The notes beneath the pieces are model-generated. The model worked only from the letters and a program-made list of their open reading frames with translations. It did not search any database and was not told the DNA's origin. Below are positions 45,677 through 57,234 of a stretch of DNA of 64,000 nucleotides, piece after piece. The translations under genes were made by a program, and so were the position numbers. Position 1 is the first letter of the stretch. Every line of letters begins with the position of its first letter. Source of the DNA: Diphasiastrum complanatum (Eukaryota > Streptophyta > Lycopodiopsida > Lycopodiales > Lycopodiaceae); assembly GCA_029204225.1 (NCBI GenBank), contig CM055096.1, positions 71,923,349-71,987,348 of the forward strand, in the 5' to 3' direction.

Positions 45677-47978
45677 ATGACTTCCTATTCTTTCATTGAC
45701 AAAACCGGCACGAAGCAAGTCATCACTCGTGAGATACCTTCTGCCACTCAAATATGAGCCCTGCCTTCTGATGCCTTGATTAAACCTTGGCTTCAAACTG
45801 CTGGCCCTCTCCTTGAAGCAATGGGTTTTTATCCAGTGCTATTCTGTTCTGACATTAACATGGGTCTTGTGCTTATTCCTACGCTACCTGGGACATGCCG
45901 AAGTCGCGATTCTATATCCTGTACCAAGGTACCACATACAAGGTACATACAAACACTAACTCTATGGTCATCGTGGGCATAGTATTCGGTGTCACCAAGC
46001 CAAAGACCTTATCAAACCTTACGTAACCAAGACTGCTCCTAAGATCCCAATCCAAACTAACAACGAGTACTTGATAGAGGCTATCAATGGTCCCATAATC
46101 CAAGCAGTTGCCTATTTGTTGAACAACTTTTTAGTTGTTTCAACTTTTCGCAAGGACCACATCTAGTCCACGCTGCTAAGCCAGATCGTGGAATTCTTCA
46201 AGGAGTTCCCGAGCCCCTCGGTGATGCCATACGACTGGCATACCTTCCTTTTGCATGAGCTCTCCATTGCCATCAAAGCTAACACGCGCGACCGTATCAT
46301 AGTAGGACTACTGTGTAAGGCCTGTGTGCTTCTCGAGGAGAAAGTTCGCAAGTTTAACCGCTCCAACATTATGTTTGCCACCGTTCCACATACTAACTTG
46401 TACCCACCATCTGACGTATCCACCTCCACCCAACTTGCAGTTACTGACACAACGACCAACAACCGAATGTGTGGCGCAGCCCTAGCCCTTGTGCCACCAG
46501 GCAACATACCGCACCTTCGCCGCTACCCACCACCACTTCCTCCGCCACAACTTCTTCTTCTGCTCGGCCATCCGCTACTACTACCACATCTGCTTCTCTT
46601 CTTTCTATTCCAATGTCCTCTACTTCTGTCCCCACCTCTTCCAATGCTTCCATCACTATCACTTCGTCCATATCCCCTGCTTTTGCTTCTGCCCCCCTCC
46701 TCCAGATCAACCCTCTTGATTCACAACTCTCTCTCAACACCTTGTCGTGGATAAAACTCATCAATATTTTGTCGCTCGCCAAGTTTCCTCACCTCCCTTG
46801 TCTCCATCCATCCTCCAAACCACCCTCCAGCTCCCTTCTATTCCTACCATTCCTTCTTTTGAGCAGTCTGTTCTTACGTCTATTTCCACCATCGCCACCC
46901 CTCTCACACCTCCCACATCTCTAGTAAAAGCTGCCAAGATCGACAAACCATTGCCTGATGACACATTTGTGCAAATAGTGTTTATAGCATCGCCTGATCG
47001 TGCTGATCCCACTGCATCTGACGGCATGCGATCTCCAGAGAAGCTAATTGAAGATGACAACGACACGGTACAGGTCATCCGGGCTACCTCACAGCAAGCC
47101 CCTTCTAGCACCACCATATCGACCGATCCCACGGATATTTCAATGGGCTACCAACTCTTGGATACCTTTGTCCAGGAGGCGGTAGCCACAAAAGCAAAAC
47201 TGGATAGCCACGTATTGGAGTTGGCCACGAACAACACCCAACTGCGAGCAGAAAAATCAGCCAACTCTAGCAAGATCTGTTAATTGCCCAACAACACGAG
47301 CAAGCAGAGAAATCTGAGGTGCAGAAACTCAAGCAGCACGAAGCAAATTTCCAAGGGTACATCATGGCCCTCTCAAAGTCTACCACGGACGCTTAGTTGA
47401 AGGTCCAGGAGCAGCTCACGCAGCGTCTCACTCCACTCCAGGCACAAATCTCGGTGTTGGAAATAGAAAATCTATGCCTGGGAGTGGAGGTGACCATCCT
47501 ACAAGCAGAAAAGATGGCCTTGGCTGGCACAACCCACACCTACCAACAGACCACTCAGCCAAGTCAAGGTGGATCTACTCACGAAGCAGGTGCAGGTGTA
47601 TAATGATACATTCACCAAGTACCAGGTCAAGTTTGGCAACTATCAACGTAGGGAAATGCAAGAGTTAGCACAGGCAAAAAGTGCTTTGAAGACGTGCCAG
47701 AAACACATGGAGCAGCAGCCTTAGCCAGCCCCTATGGTGATTCCACCACCACCCATGAAAGACCCTGCCACCTCCAGCTCCAGCCAAGACAAGGGCAAAC
47801 AGGCAGAGGGACTGACAACACAAGATCAGGGCTCAGATGTAGCCGATGCCAACATCCAGGACCTGAGCCAAGACACATATCCGAGCCAAAGCCAAGGGGA
47901 GCACCAAGCCTCCACATCTCACGGCTCGAGATCCATATCTGCCAGCCGTGCTTTCCATCGACCGAAGTCCATGGAGTA
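45677..47978 (+). pseudogene. Second Gypsy-type ORF1: unknown N-domain, Ser/Pro-rich, coiled coil
   Basis: Starts MTSYSFIDKTGTKQVITRE. Pieces in changing frames follow: IKPWLQTAGPLLEAMGF, IVEFFKEFPSPSVMPYDW, LLHELSIAIKANTRDRIIVG. Then a long Ser/Thr/Pro-rich linker (46500-46920) and a coiled-coil-like part (KAKLDSHVLELATNNTQLRA; QISVLEIENLCLGVEV), then a Ser/Gln-rich tail ending FHRPKSME at 47978. At least five frame breaks. The order matches 39.4-40.7 kb. I take it for gag of a second copy, truncated by the Copia segment at 48.0 kb. No conserved domain was recognised. Confidence 0.45.
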
Positions 47979-48015
47979 GAAAATCAATGAATTCCTAGCC
48001 AAACCTGAAACACAA

Positions 48016-48027
48016 GCTCTGATACCA
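48016..48027 (-). other. Primer-binding site, initiator tRNA-Met type
   Basis: The minus strand reads TGGTATCAGAGC directly after an LTR end CTTTCACA. Only about 30 bp of leader follow before Gypsy sequence, so the element it primed has been lost. Confidence 0.8.
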
Positions 48028-48150
48028 TGTGAAAGATTTCAGATCAATGATGATCCAAATCCATAAACTGATCTTGGGTTAGAAAGAGAACAAATCAACA
48101 ATCCTGCCAATGTAGAAAAATCAACATCTACTCTATGAATGAGATCTAGA
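48028..48150 (-). repeat. Copia LTR fragment, 3' part
   Basis: Closely resembles 2617-2740, sharing ATTTCAGATCAATGATGAT, AATCCATAAA and CCAATGTAGAAAAATCA. The LTR end CTTTCACA is at 48028-48035 on the minus strand. Confidence 0.7.
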
Positions 48151-48774
48151 GTAGAAAAATGAAGTCTCACCTCGATCTTGCCCTTTAGAACATTTGCTTT
48201 TACCTTTGCCCTTGAATTTTTCTTTGATGACTTGCAAATCCACAATGTTTGGCAAGGTTCTTTGAATAGAAAAACTTTGAACAAGGTTAGCATGACCATC
48301 CAAGAAGCCATTAAGAAATACTCGAACAAGTGCTACCTCCTTAATGCTCTCATCAATACATGCTAGCTCATCATTGAATGCTTTAACTCTCAACACAAAA
48401 GCACGAGCACTCTCTTCCTTCTTTTGCATACTTTGAAAGGTTTGCCTTCTAAGAGTAAGTACTCTTGATGTAGACTTGTATTCGTAAAGTTTCTTCAAAG
48501 ATTCCCAAGCCTCAAAAGATGATGTGCACTTACCAACTTCCTTGAGAAGCTCATTCGTAACATTCATCTATATCATGTGTAGAGCTCTTTTAGCTCTCTT
48601 GTCATACCTCATTTGATCTTGTTGTGCCAAGGGCCTTTGTTCCACTGCTACAACAATGTCTGACAACTCATTCATCTCAAGGAGAGACTCCATTCTCACC
48701 TTCCAAGTAGAATAGTTGCTTGAGGTAAGCCTATCATTGCTTTCCAACATAAAGCCTCCACTTGTGGTTGCCAT
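48151..48774 (-). pseudogene. Copia gag, truncated before the zinc knuckle
   Basis: The minus strand starts MATTSGGFMLESNDRLTSSN, then KVRMESLLEM and a stop near 48568. It continues NVTNELLKEVGKCTSSFEAW, LKKLYEYKSTSRVLTLRRQ, FVLRVKAFNDELACID and NGFLDGHANLVQS. It stops in the Lys-rich linker (GKGKSKCSKGQD), where LTR sequence begins. This is the same family as the gag at 11463 and 27552. Confidence 0.8.
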
Positions 48775-49504
48775 GTTGCAATGACCTGATATTCTCTTTC
48801 AACAAGTTCCAATGAACAAAGCACTATCTTGAATGTCAACAAATGAACTCAAGAAGAAATCACAAAGATATGGAACCTCTCAGATCTCTTTCTTGCACCA
48901 AACCTAGCAAAATCAACACATAGAATGGAAGATACTTGATCACAACCTACAATCTCATGAAATTTTGTACTTTATAAACTTGAAACACACTCTTAAAAGG
49001 TCCAGCAACCTCAAACATAAGAGATCCAAACAAATTTAGGGTTTTGACAAAAGTACAAAAGATTGAATCTTGCAAATTCTACATAAAAATGCTACAAACT
49101 TGATATAGAATCTTGTAGCCTTCAATGATACCTTCCTAATGCAATTGAAGTTTCCCAAATCCAGTAAGTAATGTGTGAAATCGGCCTACTTCAAGATCAC
49201 AACCCCATATTGAGTTTAATTTACAAAAAATCAATTCTACACATGAATTTTTTTATTATTTTTGAGTAGAAATCAATTTAGCACACTCTAGAATTGGTAA
49301 CTCCTCCAAATACTTGCTAAATATGGCTGATCCTTCAATAAATTGCACCAAAAGATCTGCTGCCATGTGAAGAAATATGAATCACTAAGATCCAAAATGT
49401 CCCTTTGAACTTTGATTATGAATGACAACACAATTAGCACCATTGACATGTAGAAATCTAGCATCAACTACACAAAAGTCATGGTAACTCAATAAGATCT
49501 TGAT
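48775..49504 (-). other. Copia untranslated leader
   Basis: Between the gag ATG (48774) and LTR-like sequence at 49505. It matches the leader 12290-12650 in words such as AATCAACACATAGAAT and GTTTTGACAAAA. No gene. Confidence 0.45.
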
Positions 49505-49797
49505 CAAACATCAAATATATGATAAAATGAAGTTTCTGTCCATACAATAGCAATAATTACTGTATTTGACACGTGTGGATCCAATACATAACATAAAGTT
49601 GCATTCTATGCACAAGATTGCATAATATCAACACTATAGTGCAAAAATGGATATATGAACCCAAAGAGAAGTCATGTATAAGCATGAATGATGAGAGAGA
49701 ATAACTTTCATAAAGTTGATCTCTAAGTCTAAAATGTATATTGGCCTCATATTGACAATAAACCAAAATATGACTAAACTAGTTGAAATTTCTCACA
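49505..49797 (-). repeat. Copia LTR fragment, 5' part
   Basis: Starts TGTGAGAAATTTCAACTAG on the minus strand at 49797, a mutated form of TGTGAAAGATTCAACTAG at 3263. It shares CTGTATTT, CACRTGTGGATCCAA, AGTGCA and AACCCAA with 2760-2930. The 3' part of the LTR is missing here. Confidence 0.6.
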
Positions 49798-51150
49798 TAT
49801 TTTTTCAATGACAAGAGTGTTATTCCTTACAGAGATTTCATCCTTGGTGAGTGGGAGTTCCCAAGACTCAAAGGCAAAAATTCTATTTGGGTCCAATCAA
49901 CTAAGCTTCCTACATTTATTCCAGTTAATTTGCTTGATTAGATGAAAAGGTCAAACGAAGGATGATGATTCATGGGAGAGAGTTGAAAGTTGAAAGAAAT
50001 TGTTTTTCCATTTCCACCTTTGAGGACATAAGTAGTTCCCAGGGGGAGGAATGTTATGTCCATGTCCATTGAACATGACTAAAATAGCCTTTGACGTGGG
50101 TACACATAATTCCAATGAGTCAAGATTATTAATTATGTCTTGAATATATTTTATTCAAGGCCAATGTTGGAAATCAATAACCTTGTGAGGACCCATGCAT
50201 TCTACTAGTGACATGTGGAGTAGTCGCATGGTGTTTGACAATTTTGTGCATGATGAGGAGTATCAATCACTACTCAATTGGAGATCTGCATGTAGTAGGA
50301 TTGTTTGATGCATGCAAAGAGGTTCTAGATGCTATATCTTCCTATTGGAACTTGGCCTCCTACATTCTCTATTTTCATGTTTTGGTTACCCCTCTCTTTC
50401 TCTCACACACCATTGCTTAGGGGGTGAACTGGTCTTTAGCTCCTACTTGGTTGGGTGGTTTGGCTCTTTTCTTACTCTCTTGAGCAAGTTTGGTGATAAG
50501 TCCACCACATGTGAGTAATGTTGGGCTGACATAGAGTTGTGCAACTCTTTGAGGAGGAAATATGCCTAGTTCTACTAGTTTTGGGGCATTCCATCTTGGC
50601 TATCATGTCCAAGATGAGTTTTGTGACTTAGGTGGTGTGAGTTCATTAACAGGATGGCAACAATGAATTTGATTGCCTCTCAAAAGTTCATTTTTTTAAT
50701 CTACAGTATCAAATATTCATCATTGGTTTTAGTCTTCACGTTCACATTCTCATACATGAAGAGCTTGTTGATTTTGTATTTGGCAAGGCCTTGTGCATAA
50801 GAGAGAAGAATGATGTGGAGAAGGCCTAATTTTTGTGCCACAGCTTCGAGGTTAGGAGTATCACATGTTAGTAGCACCTAAGGGTAATAGTGAAACTATC
50901 TCCCACAAAAGTCTTGTAGGCCAATTGGACCCACATATTGCATTGAGTCAAGGCAACGTAGAAGTTTTTGAGTTTGGCAGCAATAAGGACTACTTGACAC
51001 TCGTCGAGAGTCTGTAGGGCTGCTAATTAATGTCTAGTGTACAAGGCTAAGATCACTATCATTTTGGGTTTGACAGGTGTATTGAGGCATGACCAGACAG
51101 AGAAACTAGGACAATACTCTATAATTCGCTAGATGTGAGTAGAACATGAA
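49798..51150. other. No gene recognised
   Basis: Short frames only. Near 49990-50060 the words GTTTTTCCATTTCCACCTTTGAGGACA and CCCAGGGGGAGGAATG may be the 3' end of an old retroelement (a polypurine-like AGGGGGAGG), but no LTR or domain could be attached. Confidence 0.35.
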
Positions 51151-51436
51151 AAAATAGTTTTTTTTGATGAATAGATATGTCGGAGTATTAGGTAAGAGAA
51201 GGTCACTTCTCTAACAACGAGTAAAAGGGATGCATGATTTGCGAGAAAGTTAAGTTGGCGAGTACATATGTGGAAAAATACGATGTGGATAGCAAAATAG
51301 TTTTGTTCGATGAATAAATATGTTGGAGTATTGGGTGAGGCAATGTCACTACTCTGACAATGAGTAAAAGTGATGCGTGGTTTGCAAGAAAGTTAAGTTG
51401 GTGAGCAGATATGTGGAAGCATATGACGTGTATAGC
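51151..51436. repeat. 143-bp tandem duplication
   Basis: Copies 51151-51293 and 51294-51436 share AAAATAGTTTT, GGAGTATT, GAGTAAAAG, GAAAGTTAAGTTGG and ATATGTGGAA at the same offsets. GAGTAAA words continue to about 51650. Confidence 0.8.
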
Positions 51437-52888
51437 AAACTAGCAAATCAACGAGTAAAAAAAATGGATAATGAGTGAGAAAAAATTATGCGTGAGTAGA
51501 ATCAGACGAGTAAATATATAAGAGAAAAACTTCATAAGAAGGTTGTGCATAAGTGACGAGTAAAACAAAGTGCATGATACCAAGAAATTTGAAGGCATGA
51601 GTAGAGTCAAGTGAGTAAAAAGTAGGCAAGTAGAACACGTGAGTTTAAAGTGATAGAATTGTTTGCCTAATCATAGTCCATCGGATCTGTTCACATATTG
51701 CTAGTTTTTTAAAATTGGACCTATGAGTAGATTTTCTTGTTGTTCACTATTTGCATTGTTCATTTGAAACTTACTACCAAATTCATTTGTGATTTTTCAA
51801 GGCTTTTCAAGGCATATCAAAATATGAGACACTTCTACGTTATCTATTTTAGGTCTATCTTAGAATATCTACTTTTACCTATCCTATATCTATCTAATCT
51901 ATTCTACTTAATGCACTTCTATGTAACCAATCTATCTACTTTTATCCTATGTAATTAACTTTGTTCTACCTAATCTTTGAACTTACTCTTATTTAAGCTA
52001 GTATATCAATGTTATTCTATCAAATCTAATCATGTCACTAGGTAATCTATATTGATCTAATCTATTTCTACGAAGGCTAAGCAACCTAATTACCTAAAGT
52101 TATTTGAACCAACTCTAAAAATATGTCCCCCCCTCGTGCCAAATTGATGAATGCACCTTTGCATGGTTTCTGTCCATGTTAAAAGAATCCATCCTAAAGA
52201 TTTACCAAACTCTTGTTATCATGACAAGCGTCTCCAAACAGAGAGTTTTTAACCTTGACCATTTGCACCTTTGATGAAGATAATGTATGTTAATCTATTT
52301 GTGGACTCTACTTATCCTATTGTTTTCTTTTGTTTATTTCTTGCATTTTATCTTATCGATGTTAATGATGGTATAATCAATTTTCTTATTTTCTATAGCC
52401 TATGGTTGAGTGTACTAGATCTTCTACTCTACATAATTGAACCTTGTGATATGCTTATGAAGAATGAATGAGTAAGCCACTTGCTTAGCAGCTTAAGCTA
52501 ATCTTAATCTAATAAAATTATCAAGCAATTAATTGTAAAAAGTCATCTTTGAGACGATTGAGGAGCATGCTAAGGGGGGAAAGTCATTGGGCCATACATG
52601 ATTAATTTTAGGACATTTGGAGAGAAGACTCTTGTAAAATTCTTGGAAGTTGATAAAGGATGCGTTATATAGTTTACTGTATTTGTAGAGTAACATCTTT
52701 TTGCTAGTATTGAGGAGACCTCATCTTAGCTATACAATAAATTCTTGCATATGACTCCATAAGATATTTATTATAACATCAAATTTTTTGTTGTTCTTTT
52801 AATTTTTTTTTGTGGTTTAATCAATCAAATTATTGTTGTTGTGATGCTTTATTAAATATTAATAATACTATCATTCGTTATGTACAAG
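51437..52888. other. No gene recognised
   Basis: AT-rich. The first 200 bp carry repeated CGAGTAAA-type words. The rest contains several TATCTA/AATCTA-rich stretches (51850-52080). No convincing ORF or RNA gene. Confidence 0.4.
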
Positions 52889-53061
52889 CAGTGCTGCAGA
52901 TTGAAGGGCAACTCTACCCTTCAAAAAAATAGGTTTATGTTAAAACTGAAGGAATGCTCATTTATTTAGTTTGATATTTGAAGGGTGCATGATTTAAATG
53001 CCCTTCATTTGAAGGGCAAAAGGCCTAGGACGGGCATTTTGCCCTTCGATCTGCAGCACTG
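52889..53061. mobile_element. hAT-type MITE, 173 bp
   Basis: Terminal inverted repeats of 23 bp, left CAGTGCTGCAGATTGAAGGG then CAA, and right matching it with one mismatch. They start with CAGTG, the usual end of hAT elements. The flanks are TGTACAAG (52881-52888) and TGTACAAA (53062-53069), an 8-bp target-site duplication with one change, which is the hAT length. The interior has further GAAGGGC/GCCCTTC pairs. No coding capacity. Confidence 0.9.
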
Positions 53062-53069
53062 TGTACAAA

Positions 53070-53733
53070 TATACTTTGCACATTGATTGATAGGTTGAGC
53101 CTAAACAAGGAGTCCAAGATGAATCTGATTGCATTGAATGCTTTTACCCAACTCAGCTCACTCACCTTGAATATAATGTTTACGTGTTAAGAATGTTGTT
53201 TATAACAAGTTAGTAAATTCATAACAAGTCATGTGCATATTTTGAGTTCTTTCAACCTGGCCTCCTCTTGGGATAAATATATTATTAACCATGACCAAAG
53301 CAATGCCTGGTCGAGACTCTCATCTAAAGTAGCATCCTCCATCTAGATGGAAGCATCATCGGGACTCCTTTTAATCACGTTTCACTTGTTGAATGAGAGT
53401 GGGGGCTACCTTGCACCCTCCTTTATTTGTTATTTTATGAGTACTCTAGAATCTACATAATCCTTTGCAATTACATGAATACACTCCTCCCTATTTAGAT
53501 ACAAAATATTCTATCTTCTATGATGTATATTATGAATGTACATTTGCGAATTATTCCAATAGCATGTACTATATTAGGCCGTACTAAAGAAAAAGCCAGA
53601 GGCTGGTTCTTCAAATGTGAATAACCTGCTCCATTTTGGTTTAAATTGGTCTCACACTGGGAAATAAAGTTCCAGAGAGAGTAACATAGGAGAACGTGAG
53701 CTTTTTGCTTTTGATCGACCCAGAGAGCGAGCG

Positions 53734-53736
<3 letters not shown>
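53070..53736. other. No gene recognised
   Basis: AT-rich spacer between the hAT MITE and the GA-rich tract, with no domain, repeat ends or RNA gene visible. Confidence 0.35.

Positions 53737-53769
<33 letters not shown>
53737..53769 (+). repeat. (GA)n tract with GCGA flanks
   Basis: Short GA array with GAGCGAGCGAGC before it and GCGCAAGCGAGCGCGAGAG after it. A GA-rich stretch of this kind can be a transcribed 5' leader. Confidence 0.9.
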
Positions 53770-53773
<4 letters not shown>

Positions 53774-53805
53774 AGCGAGCGCGAGAGATGTAAGGCGTAA
53801 TTAAG

Positions 53806-54722
53806 CAATGGCGACAAACCGAAGCCATGGACGAGCGTCTGTGTCTGCAGACGTGAGACGTAGCGAGAAGAATGTGCTGTATAATCTTTGTTTGCATGGC
53901 AGCATGGGGCGGTGAAGGGGAAGTGAATAGCTCGCTTGTGCTGGTAAATTTTAGTCCGTATTTCTCGTGTTATTCTCATGTGGATCTTGAGGCTTTATGA
54001 CTGCTCTTGCAAATAATCTCGGCTTGATCACCACTCGCTGACATGGCTTGTGAAAGGACTGAAGCTATATGGAGTTTAGGAGCTGAAACTGGAGTGATTT
54101 CAGTTGAAGTTCTTTTCCGTGCAGCGAAGTAGTCAATTATTTTTTTTTAAGGTCTGAGTTTCGCTTTTGGAATGCAAAGGACAAAATTAATTTTTCTTAA
54201 TGTGATTTGGAAATGTAGCAGTGTTAAGAGCCTTTTCAGATCAAAGTGTAAGTACGTTCTTAATTACATAAAAGGTTGATCAAGGTACTGCTTGAGATTT
54301 CACTGTGACAGTTGAACCCTCACACTCGGCTCTGTTAAATATATAGAGCCTCAAATTGTAGAGCTTGTAGACGACCCGACTTTAAGGGGAATAACAAAAA
54401 CATTTGCATGCAAACTTTCAGTGTGCAGTGCTGACGGCAGCAATAGCCCAAATTTCTTGTCTGCGATGGAATGTTAAAATCATTTGTAATCGAACTTGTT
54501 TGTTTCACTGAAAAGACCAGGCAAATGCTTGTCTTTCAATGTCTGTGTCGAGGACAAGAAAGCAAGAATTTGAAGACTGCCTTAGGAAGCACTGGTTAAT
54601 TTTCAGTCATCGTAAGTGTTTTCTGAAGAATTTTTTCTTAAGGGGTGAAGTGAGTATGAATTGCTTTGTGTTATTTTATCTGTACAGACTACAGAGTATG
54701 GTTATGGTTGAAACTTTGTCGG
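53806..54722 (+). CDS. Speculative short spliced gene after the GA-rich leader
   Basis: ATG 53806 (context AAGCAATGGCG) begins MATNRSHGRASVSADVRRSE, then KNVLYNLCLHGSMGR. A GT donor lies next to the stop (GGCG then GTGAAG). A possible exon from 54523 after a CAG acceptor carries either RTRKQEFEDCLRKHW or, in the phase set by the first donor, LVFQCLCRGQESKNLK and a stop. A third exon (HYRVWLWLKLC) could follow a CAG near 54686. I do not recognise a family, and the exon chain is not unique. Offered only as a place to look for transcripts. Confidence 0.2.
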
Positions 54723-54956
54723 TAACCTTCATGGAATCGAGATTGTCCACCTTTTTGCTATACTAGAATATGCTCTCTGAACTGACATCAGCACATGCCT
54801 ATTAATTTTATGAACAAACTTTAGGTCTTCAGAAAGTCTTTTTTAATATAGAAACGTTTGCAGGGAAAGGCCTTCACGATTTTCTTCAAAGCACCATATG
54901 CCATTGTCCTTAAATTTTAGCTAGCATATGTGTCAGTATAAAACCTTCATCTCAAG

Positions 54957-55365
54957 CATAGTTGCCCGTTCTGGAATGGAAAGCGTTTCAGAATATGTTC
55001 CCGTTTCGGAACATGGCCAAAAAAAATAAAATAAAAATTCGTAATTATTTAAGAATCCTCGCATTATAATAACGTTCCTAGCATTATTTCATCCGTTTAA
55101 GATGGCAAAAATGAATGAGAATGCATTTAGTGTTCCAATTGACTTTGATGCTTCATGTTACGATTCCTATTTTAAGCTTCAATGACCTTTGAAGAATGAC
55201 GAATGCTGACTTAGTGTTGAAGGTCAAATTCTTAGTGTTAGGTTTTGAAGGAAACATCCGTGTATTGACAACAACTTCTATCTAGGAGATCAGTATTGGC
55301 CATGCCAACATTGGCATCTTTGACTTGGAAGTTGCAAAGCTGTAAGGTCCAATGTGGCAACTATG
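54957..55365. mobile_element. Candidate 409-bp MITE
   Basis: Perfect 10-bp inverted ends CATAGTTGCC and GGCAACTATG. AT-rich interior without coding capacity. No clear target-site duplication. Near the left end are GGAATGG, GTTTCGGAAC-type words like those at 33.6-33.9 kb and 56.87 kb. Confidence 0.35.
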
Positions 55366-56958
55366 GTTCAATCATTTTGTACGTTTGAGTAGCCACTGTT
55401 TTACGATTCACTGATTTTGATTCTCAATTCTAATTCAGATGTCGAAATCAGTCAATGCAAACAATTTTAATTCACAATTCTTGATCGCATTGGAATCAGC
55501 CAATTTAAATTTAACAAACAAAAACTGGCTTTGTAATCAAATTTATTTTTTTTCAAAAATCGAGTTCGTCTCTGATAAAACCTTAAATGAATCAATGCAC
55601 AAAGTTCAAACGTATTTTAAATCTGATCTATTTAGTTCTAAATTCTGTGAAAAGTTGTTGATTTGTTTGTAGTTTTAATAGCCAGTAATTATTGTAATTA
55701 TTGAACAGTGAGCACTGAGCACTAACTAATTTTGGATTAAAAGGCCACCTTCTGACCCAGTATGTTCTGGAATGTACAGTACATTCCGACTGTAAAGGGT
55801 CAGAACGGGTAAGATTTCAAGCATGGGTGGGGTTCCTTCTTCAAACAGCTTCTTGGTGGCTGTCTTTCCATTATATCACTGTGCACCCATCACCGATGTG
55901 AAGGGTTTAGTCTTGGTATCTATTTTCCTATGTTGTAGGTTTTTATGAGCTTAAGGGTGTTCTGTTATGTTAAGTTGGATTGAATATATCAAGATTACTG
56001 GCTTTTATCCCTGGGATGTAGCCAAAGCACATTCATAAATCTTTCTCCTGCAACAATCTTCAGAGGTCTATCTGGTTGTAATGTTGATTTTCAGGTGCTT
56101 TATGCATGGGCTTTTTATTCTCCTTTCCACCCGGTAATAGCGTCGCCATTGTAACCAGTGTTGCCAATATGGAACGGCCTGAACCTGGTGGAAAGGTCAC
56201 TTCAAAATTATTTTCCAAGCATAAAAGATTGGCAACGCTTTCACTTTATGGCTCATTATTGTTTGTAAACCAAACTTTTTGATTTGTTGTAGGCTTTAAT
56301 ATCCTTCTGGAACCTCTTTGTGGAATTCTTATTGGCCATAATCTGTTGACATTTCACTTTCAAAAGTCATAATCTGCTTCACACTTGTTTTGTCGTCGCA
56401 TGGTTAAATTTAAAAAAAAGGATCCACAGATCTACTGGTAACTGAACCTAGCTGCAGCTGTAGATTCTAGCTGTAAATTCTCGAGAAATGCCAAAGAGAT
56501 CACTTGGATCAGCACAGCATGTGAAAACCAATTTTGTCTTCACGATTGCTCACATGGAGTCTTGGCTTGTAATTTTCCTCATCTATCAGCAACTGGTCAT
56601 AACAGAACTATGGTTGTTATGCTCAGCACCATTCCTGAACAGCAGAACGTGACTAGTGGTTTGACATATGAATTTGGTCAAACATTGAAGGCAGATTGTA
56701 AAAGCTTATGAATTTCAAGGAATTGATTTACCTAAACTGGACCACATTCTACCCGAAACATTCGACAACCTACATACATATACTGCCCTTAATTAATGCT
56801 TTAATTTGATACCCATATTGCCCACAAAAAAAAAAAATGTTTATCAGATTGCTACCCTAAATCAGAAACGCGTTTCGGAATTCGTTTCTGGACACGTTTC
56901 TAGAAACATGGTGCAACTATGATATGTACATATATATAGATATATGCATACATGAGTG

Positions 56959-56960
<2 letters not shown>
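55366..56960. other. Non-coding, with a small foldback and GTTTC-rich end
   Basis: No gene recognised. At 56157-56168 AGTGTTGCCAAT and at 56228-56239 ATTGGCAACGCT form an imperfect inverted pair enclosing about 60 bp. At 56866-56912 the words AAACGCGTTTCGGAATTCGTTTC and TTTCTAGAAA occur, ending GCAACTATG at 56917-56925. Confidence 0.4.

Positions 56961-57013
<53 letters not shown>
56960..57013 (+). repeat. (GA)n microsatellite
   Basis: About 54 bp of GA, purines on plus, close to the low-coordinate end of the ORF1-like gene. Confidence 0.97.
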
Positions 57014-57014
<1 letters not shown>

Positions 57015-57234
57015 ATTTTAATGTCTTTTCAATGCCAAAAGGCATATAAGACAACACAGTACATCCAAGTATGATAGACACTTGACGGGTCAATGCCGTC
57101 GGAACAGAATCTATTTAGAAAACCAGCATTAACTAGGAAGAGAGAGTATTACTCTAGGATTACGTGCTACAAAGACCATTTACAGATTCAACTGGAAAAA
57201 CTCTTCATTTCTCAATCTCAAACTCAAATTTTAA

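Noticed and set aside
46188-47283. Ser/Thr/Pro-rich ORFs of 151-188 codons as a host cell-wall-type protein
   Set aside because: Several frames are open at once because of composition, the context is retroelement, and the layout matches the gag region at 39.4 kb.
56157-56239. Small hAT element from AGTGTTGCCAAT / ATTGGCAACGCT
   Set aside because: Imperfect 12-bp ends and no 8-bp duplication; described only as a foldback.
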